Source of the DNA: Chryseobacterium sp. UBA6632
Lineage (GTDB): Bacteria > Bacteroidota > Bacteroidia > Flavobacteriales > Weeksellaceae
Assembly: GCA_002455915.1 (NCBI GenBank)
Contig: DKLU01000428.1
Location: 1-10,857, forward strand
Reading direction: 5' to 3'
Length of the DNA: 10,857 nt
Positions 5,877 through 10,857 of the stretch are shown piece after piece. The notes below the pieces were generated by a model. The model had not been told where the DNA came from. It made no database searches and saw only the letters and a list, made by a program, of their open reading frames with translations. Within the stretch, counting starts at the first letter, position 1. Each line of letters starts with the position of its first letter. A program made the position numbers and the translations under genes.

Positions 5877-5909
5877 AAAGCAATGGATTTTTAATCTGTT
5901 GCTTTTTTT
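5877..5909 (+). terminator. Strong intrinsic terminator after cca
   Basis: AAAGCAATGGAT (5877-5888) pairs with ATCTGTTGCTTT (5894-5905) as 12 bp with two G-U wobbles, around a 5-nt TTTTA loop. Seven Ts (5903-5909) complete the classic Rho-independent pattern, 20 bp past the stop codon. Confidence 0.9.
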
Positions 5910-5998
5910 ATTTCAAATCACATCATTATAAAGTAAACGTAATATTAGTATTTTTTTTACATTTTAACTAAAATTAACAATTTTAATTAAATTTTTCT

Positions 5999-6006
5999 TA
6001 AATTTG
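5999..6006 (+). promoter_or_regulatory. Bacteroidota-type -7 promoter box (TAAATTTG)
   Basis: TAAATTTG matches TAnnTTTG within the A/T-rich leader. No convincing -33 TTG is seen upstream. If used, transcription would start near 6013 and leave a leader of about 150 nt before the T9SS-sorted gene. Confidence 0.4.
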
Positions 6007-6130
6007 TGAATTAAAAAAAACTAATAATATTTTGTAATGCTTTATCAACTGTTCAAAAAAAAGAAAATAGCTTATTTGAGTTATTAACTTCCAATTGTTT
6101 TCTTATTAAATCAATAATTTTTTAAATTGT

Positions 6131-6146
6131 TTAGCTTTTAAGCTAA
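6131..6146. promoter_or_regulatory. Dyad TTAGCTT-TT-AAGCTAA upstream of the T9SS gene
   Basis: This perfect 7-bp dyad with a 2-bp centre ends 16 bp before the ATG at 6163. It could be a protein-binding operator or, as RNA, a small hairpin near the start codon (a 2-nt loop is tight, so fewer pairs would form). No regulator can be named. Confidence 0.35.
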
Positions 6147-6162
6147 TCTTAATCTATACTGA

Positions 6163-7542
6163 ATGAATAAAATCTCTTGTAAGGGAATTTACACGTTATT
6201 ATTGATATCGTGTTCGTTACCCATTTATTCGCAATTAGTAGGTTCTAATGCTCAATTGTGGGAAAAATCTAATAAAACAATTCGAGATAATACTCGATGT
6301 AAAGATGAAAATTTACTGAATTTTCATTGTGGTATAAAAGATAAGCTTCTCAAAAAATATATTAAATACAATAAAAATAGTAGACATACCCTTAGCTTGG
6401 TACATCTTTCAAATGAAGATGAGCTCATTTGGGATAAGCCTGATCAGAATATTTCTTTGAGTAATAATGTGTATACGAAAGAGAAAAATCAAAAAAAACT
6501 AATTAAACATCCCAGTATTTTTTCTTATATGGGAATGCCAGATCCTCTCAATAAGAAAGCTGATAGTTTAAAAATAAAATTTGCTGATCAAAATTTATAT
6601 GAGATAATTTTCTTCAATAAAAAAATTAATACAACAGATTTGGGTAAAATTCATACCTATCTTTCGATTAAATATGGCATTTCTTTGGAAAATGGAAAAT
6701 ATTACGGAAGTGATGGTAAAGTATTATGGGATCCTGAAAGACATAAAGAATTTAAGTTTCGTCCTACGGGATTAGGTAGGGATGATGGAAATGAATTGTA
6801 CCAAAAACAGTCATCCAATCAGTCAGATTCTTTTTTAGCAATTGGAATGAATAGTATAAATAGAACCAATTTTGAAAACTCTGCAATAATTGAGGATAAT
6901 AACTTCGTGATATGGTCTGATGATAATAAAGAAATGATGTTTAAAACAAATAATGGTTTTAATATTTTGGAAAGAAATTGGGAAATAAATTTTATAGGCA
7001 ATAAAATTTCTAAAACAGATTATTGGGTAAGAATTTCAAAAAAAAATATTAATCCTGGTTCAGATCCTCTTACCTATTGGATGTTGCTTACAAATGATAA
7101 TGGTGATGTTAAAAAGATTCAAGGGTTTGAAAAGGATAATTATATTGTTTTTGATAAGGTTGATTTTTTAGATGCTTTTGATTCTGGAAATAGTGCCAAT
7201 TTTACTTTTGCTACAAGTTATAAAGGACAGAAAGAAAGTGAAAATTGGCCGCGTTCTAATTCAGGATCTCAATATAATACGGATGATTTGTCATTAGATT
7301 TAAATATGATCAATCTTTATCCTAATCCTGTAAAAAAAGATCAAAACTTTACAATTGTTTTTCCAAAAATGGAGAACCTAATTATATCGATATATGATGG
7401 CGGTGGGCGATTGATAAAACTTGAAAAAATTAGTAAAGATGTAAAATCATATACAGGTTATCTATCTATTCAAAGTTCTTATTTGATCAATCTTACACAT
7501 AACGGGAAAATTATTAAAACATTTAAATTAATCGTTGATTAA
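6163..7542 (+). CDS. Secreted T9SS-sorted surface protein (type A sorting domain)
   Basis: This 459-residue protein has a Sec signal peptide (residues 1-24, ending PIYSQ) and a C-terminal type A T9SS sorting domain from about residue 380, opened by NLYPNPVKKDQNF (YPNP at 386-389) and ending KTFKLIVD. It should therefore cross the outer membrane by the type IX system and be released or anchored at the surface. The middle holds a pattern common in large flavobacterial surface proteins: EIIFFNKKINTTDLGKIHTYLSIKYGISL (147-175, consensus E-I-x-F-N-x-x-L-x-x-x-x-x-x-I-x-x-Y-L-x-x-K-Y-G), followed by TGLGRDDGNELYQKQS (202-217). These repeat-type regions are thought to be adhesive, but the ligand is unknown. 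It is only 8 bp from the SpvB-like gene, so the two are almost certainly one operon and may act together on the cell surface. Confidence 0.85.
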   Translation: MNKISCKGIYTLLLISCSLPIYSQLVGSNAQLWEKSNKTIRDNTRCKDENLLNFHCGIKDKLLKKYIKYNKNSRHTLSLVHLSNEDELIWDKPDQNISLSNNVYTKEKNQKKLIKHPSIFSYMGMPDPLNKKADSLKIKFADQNLYEIIFFNKKINTTDLGKIHTYLSIKYGISLENGKYYGSDGKVLWDPERHKEFKFRPTGLGRDDGNELYQKQSSNQSDSFLAIGMNSINRTNFENSAIIEDNNFVIWSDDNKEMMFKTNNGFNILERNWEINFIGNKISKTDYWVRISKKNINPGSDPLTYWMLLTNDNGDVKKIQGFEKDNYIVFDKVDFLDAFDSGNSANFTFATSYKGQKESENWPRSNSGSQYNTDDLSLDLNMINLYPNPVKKDQNFTIVFPKMENLIISIYDGGGRLIKLEKISKDVKSYTGYLSIQSSYLINLTHNGKIIKTFKLIVD

Positions 7543-7550
7543 ACTATACC

Positions 7551-10500
7551 ATGAAAATAAATTCTAAAGGATTTCTTTTAACCAAGAAATCCTACCTTTT
7601 AATATGCTTTTTTACAAGCATGTTTGTATTTGCGAGTTTCACCAAAGAAGATCGCCAAAAAATAAGAGCATTTAAACTTAAGATGGTAGAGAAATATTCT
7701 CACCAGTCGAAAATAGATGGTTTAGAAACAATAGATCTCTCACCAAAAAATAATTCAGAACCTTCGAATTCTGCCGTTGAAGTACATTCTAATGAACAAG
7801 AGTTCAAAAGAGAGCCTGCTTCAGACGATTTAAATTTTGAAAATAAAAATAATATTTTTTACTCTGAAGAAGGGCAAGGAATAATTGGTGAATTTTCTGA
7901 AGATGAATCGGATAATCCTTCGGATAATTTTTTTACAATCACTCTGCCTCAGATAAAAGAGAATACCAAAGCATTTTTGGTATATGATTTATTTGGGTTA
8001 GAATCTTATCATTCTGTATCAAGATCTATTAATAAAAATATTGCCTTTGGAGGTAATATAGTTGTTCCAAGTAGTAAATGGAGTACTCAAAGAGAACAAA
8101 TTGGAATTAATTCTTTACAACAAGGAAAAAATACAATTCTTTTCACTTCTTCAATAAACGGGGTAAAATATAAAATAAAGAATGTAAAAGTTATCTTTGA
8201 TAATAATTTCAATTCTTCCGAAAATATATCATCTTTATTATCTGGAAATGAATTGTATATTAAAGGTATTGATGAAAAACCTTTAAACATACAAGATAAA
8301 TCTATAGAACCTTTAAATGGGGAATATGAGACCTTAATTAATCTTACACACGAAGATAAAGAGAAAGGCTATATTTTTATTAACAGTTTAAATGGAAGTA
8401 AAGAATATAAAATTCCGGAAAATAAGTCTTCATTTAAAACAATTAATGAAGAAAAATTTAATCCTTTTGTAATTAATATTTCTAAAAGTACTGAATCTTC
8501 TTCTGTTTATGAAAACTCTGAAATTACGATTAAAAAGAATTCTGTATTAGACGCTGCTCAGGTACAGATTTTAAAACTTAGAAAAAAAGATTATCCTGCA
8601 ATTTCGAGAGAAATTAAAAATCTAACTGTAAATTCTCATGCTTATCGTATAGAAAATAAATGGGGAGAGCTTACAAAAAAAATGAAATTTTCTTTTCCTT
8701 ATGATGAAAAAAAACTAGGAGTAAGATCTGCTAAAGAAATTAAAGCGTTTTATTTCGATTATTCATTAAGAAAGTGGAGGGTAGACCCTACTAGTGAGGT
8801 AGATCTAGATAAAAAAGTAGTTACAGTAGAAACAAAAGGAGATACAGATTATATTAATGGAGTAATTTCTATTCCTGAAACTTCTCAATTAGAATCATTT
8901 ATTCCTACGAGCATAAGCGGACTGAAAGCAGCAGATCCTACAGCCGGATTACAACTTATGGAAGTACCTACAGCAACACAAAAGGGAGATCTCAATGCAA
9001 ATTATCCAATTCGTGTACCGTCAGGCTTGGGAGGTCTTCAGCCGTCCTTGTCTATAGGATATAACAGTGCTGGAGGAAATAGCTGGATGGGAGATGGCTG
9101 GAACATTAATGGATTATCATCCATTACGGTTGATTCAAGATGGGGAGCCCCTATGTTTGATAATGGAAAAGAGACAGAGCTTTATTCTTTTGATGGAGAA
9201 ATGCTTGTTTATCCTAATGGATATCTACCTCATAGGCACAATGATGTAAGTGAAAGTAATACGGCATTCACTACAGAAAAACAGATGAGAGTAGATTTCA
9301 CAGATTCTAGTAATAGCCAGGTAAAGAAATTTTATTTAAGAAAAAATCATGATTTTACACTTATAGAAAGAATAGGAACTAGCCCTGCTGATTACACATG
9401 GAAGGTGACATCTACAGATGGAACAAAAAAGTATTATGGAGGTTCTCCAGATTCTATGATATCTGGTCCTAGTGGTATTGCACATTGGGCACTCCGATTA
9501 GTAGAAGATGCTCATGGTAATACAATGGAGTATACCTATTACAATGAATCTGCAGGTGGTGGAATTTTTTCACAAATAAAAAAAATTGCCTACGGGAAAA
9601 ATAAAGATTACACTGTTAACTTTAATAAAGAAGTAAGCGTTACAAGAAAAGATATATTAACTAATGCTAAACAAGGGGTTATAAGATCTGAGCCATATTT
9701 ACTGAAAAATATTGAAGTAAAATACAAAACAGAGCTTGTGAGAACTTACAAGATGGATTACATAGAAGGTGAGTTCTTTAAAAGCCTTTTGAAAAGAATT
9801 TATATTGTTCCGAATAATCCATGTTCAACAACTGTTAGCAGACAAACCAATGAAGCTAGTAAAGAAAAGCCAAGAGATGATATCGATGACGGAACCGGCG
9901 GAGGCGGTGGAAGTAATGGTGGAGTTGATCAGTCTACCTGTAACGAAATTACAGATAGTTATACTTTTGATTATTATGATGATGTAAAAGATAGCCAAGG
10001 TAATGTTAGACTATTTGGTCCAGATACAGATATTAGTCTTCAAAATGATAAAGAAGCGTATAATGGCTTAGTCACTGCTTTTTTGAGACCCTCTAAAATT
10101 AATGGAAATATAAGTTCTGAGAATGGGTTCAACTTCAGACCAGCAGCAGGTTTAAACTTATATTATCCATCAAGTGATGCGTATGGACATTTAATGTTTG
10201 GCTTTCCTTTTGGATATTCGAATTCTGAAGCGAAAAATGCACAACAACTTATAGATTTTAATGGGGATGGTATACAGGATATGATATATAGAGTTCCTGG
10301 CGAGGGACTGTTTTTAAGACCAGGAAAATTAAGTGCTGCTGGAGCTTTAAGTTTCTCAGGATCTCAATCTATAGGTAATTATAATGGAGGAGATTTCTCT
10401 TTTACAGAAACTAAAACTACAAATTCTGGATGGGATATGGGAGCTATTGTTTATAGTAAATCTCAAATTAGCTCATCTTCTACCAGTACGAATAAAACAT

Positions 10501-10857
10501 ACTTAATTGATGCTAACTCAGATGGGTTGATAGATATTGTAAACAACGGCGAAGTATGGTTTAATAAATATAACGAAGCCTCTGAAAAGTCTGAAATGAC
10601 CAAACATTCTGAATATACAGAGAATATGGTTGTAAAAGCTAAAGCGATTCAGAACCAAACCTATAACTGTCCCGATCCTAAAAATTGTCCTGTAGCTCCA
10701 GAACTGCCAACTACTCCAATAACAGATGTGGTAAAAGTATGGATAGCACCTAAGGATGGAGATATTAAATTCACTGATAATGTATCTTTTTCTGCAAATG
10801 TTGTAGGTCCAACACACAAAATGTATTATTCTGTAGAAATTGAAAACCCAATTCCTT
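7551..10857 (+). CDS. SpvB/TcaC N-terminal domain protein, exported, Rhs/Tc-like (partial, continues past window)
   Basis: One uninterrupted frame of 1102 codons runs off the right edge without a stop. A signal peptide is visible (lysines, then a hydrophobic core to about VFA at 28-30). Next comes a low-complexity acidic stretch, a beta-rich domain (127-217, FFTITLPQ...KNVKVIFD), and a segment resembling a ZU5-like fold (324-440, tentative). The SpvB N-terminal domain starts near 461, with NYPIRVPSGLGGLQPSLSIGY leading to the hallmark YNSAGGNSWMGDGWNINGLSSI (504-525) and HWALRLVEDAHGNTMEYTYY (645-664). Two FG-GAP/calcium-loop motifs follow, DFNGDGIQD (902-910) and DANSDGLID (987-995). A Gly-rich insert (about 781-792) sits between C758 and C797. 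In Tc toxins and Salmonella SpvB this domain begins the shell that carries a toxic C-terminus; that part is outside the window. Toxicity is inferred from family, not seen. Confidence 0.85.
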   Translation, partial: MKINSKGFLLTKKSYLLICFFTSMFVFASFTKEDRQKIRAFKLKMVEKYSHQSKIDGLETIDLSPKNNSEPSNSAVEVHSNEQEFKREPASDDLNFENKNNIFYSEEGQGIIGEFSEDESDNPSDNFFTITLPQIKENTKAFLVYDLFGLESYHSVSRSINKNIAFGGNIVVPSSKWSTQREQIGINSLQQGKNTILFTSSINGVKYKIKNVKVIFDNNFNSSENISSLLSGNELYIKGIDEKPLNIQDKSIEPLNGEYETLINLTHEDKEKGYIFINSLNGSKEYKIPENKSSFKTINEEKFNPFVINISKSTESSSVYENSEITIKKNSVLDAAQVQILKLRKKDYPAISREIKNLTVNSHAYRIENKWGELTKKMKFSFPYDEKKLGVRSAKEIKAFYFDYSLRKWRVDPTSEVDLDKKVVTVETKGDTDYINGVISIPETSQLESFIPTSISGLKAADPTAGLQLMEVPTATQKGDLNANYPIRVPSGLGGLQPSLSIGYNSAGGNSWMGDGWNINGLSSITVDSRWGAPMFDNGKETELYSFDGEMLVYPNGYLPHRHNDVSESNTAFTTEKQMRVDFTDSSNSQVKKFYLRKNHDFTLIERIGTSPADYTWKVTSTDGTKKYYGGSPDSMISGPSGIAHWALRLVEDAHGNTMEYTYYNESAGGGIFSQIKKIAYGKNKDYTVNFNKEVSVTRKDILTNAKQGVIRSEPYLLKNIEVKYKTELVRTYKMDYIEGEFFKSLLKRIYIVPNNPCSTTVSRQTNEASKEKPRDDIDDGTGGGGGSNGGVDQSTCNEITDSYTFDYYDDVKDSQGNVRLFGPDTDISLQNDKEAYNGLVTAFLRPSKINGNISSENGFNFRPAAGLNLYYPSSDAYGHLMFGFPFGYSNSEAKNAQQLIDFNGDGIQDMIYRVPGEGLFLRPGKLSAAGALSFSGSQSIGNYNGGDFSFTETKTTNSGWDMGAIVYSKSQISSSSTSTNKTYLIDANSDGLIDIVNNGEVWFNKYNEASEKSEMTKHSEYTENMVVKAKAIQNQTYNCPDPKNCPVAPELPTTPITDVVKVWIAPKDGDIKFTDNVSFSANVVGPTHKMYYSVEIENPIP

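Larger units (their letters stand above)
5910..6162. other. A/T-rich leader of the secreted-protein locus
   Basis: No gene is seen in these roughly 250 bases. The stretch from about 5940 to 6020 is extremely A/T-rich, with runs of T and A that could act as upstream promoter DNA. It holds the promoter-like box at 5999-6006 and the dyad at 6131-6146, listed separately. Confidence 0.6.

Noticed and set aside
10518..10817. Minus-strand open frame of about 99 codons
   Set aside because: It lies entirely inside the SpvB-like coding frame, gives an aromatic-rich, Cys-rich translation with no motif, and has no signals of its own.
1..10857. tRNA, rRNA, riboswitch, replication origin or phage attachment site
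   Set aside because: I looked for tRNA-like cloverleaf arms, conserved rRNA stretches, DnaA-box clusters and long direct repeats and saw none that I could support by eye.
6163..10857. Horizontal transfer of the secreted locus judged from base composition
   Set aside because: The locus looks more A/T-rich than the housekeeping genes, but surface-protein genes of such genomes often are, and no integrase, tRNA boundary or repeats mark an insertion.

Overview
The window looks like a chromosomal segment from a Flavobacteriia member of the Bacteroidota, probably a Chryseobacterium-like genus. The DNA is A/T-rich and start codons lack Shine-Dalgarno sequences. Two places match the Bacteroidota -7 promoter element TAnnTTTG. 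One protein ends in a type A type-IX-secretion (T9SS) sorting domain. Several intergenic gaps hold short palindromic elements of the kind scattered through such genomes. The genus is an inference; no rRNA or marker phylogeny is available here.

Layout, all genes on the + strand. (1) 72-1352 encodes a Pseudomonas stutzeri-type L-rhamnose isomerase with every expected metal ligand, followed by a hairpin. (2) 1353-1723 is a gene-free gap with short dispersed repeats. (3) 1724-3291 holds three small, probably unrelated genes: an exported NTF2-like protein, a GNAT acetyltransferase and a DinB-family protein, separated by inverted repeats. (4) 3311-3700 is a compact unit in which a frameshifted GIY-YIG (URI-type) endonuclease gene is bracketed by two inverted copies of a palindromic repeat. 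(5) 3709-5856 holds two tRNA-maturation genes, tsaC (t6A37 synthesis) and cca (CCA addition). Between them lie a promoter-like element, a long near-perfect hairpin and a short tandem repeat. A strong intrinsic terminator follows cca. (6) 5910-6162 is a very A/T-rich leader with a promoter-like box and a dyad. (7) 6163-10857 is a secreted-protein locus: a T9SS-sorted surface protein, then 8 bp later a large Sec-exported SpvB/TcaC-type protein that runs off the end of the window (1102 codons seen, no stop).

The two parts most worth a second look are the GIY-YIG/palindrome unit, which resembles a small repeat-mobilising element caught in decay, and the SpvB locus. The latter is built like the front end of a polymorphic-toxin (Rhs/Tc-like) system exported by a Bacteroidota cell. 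Its core, any toxin tip and any immunity gene would lie beyond the right edge.
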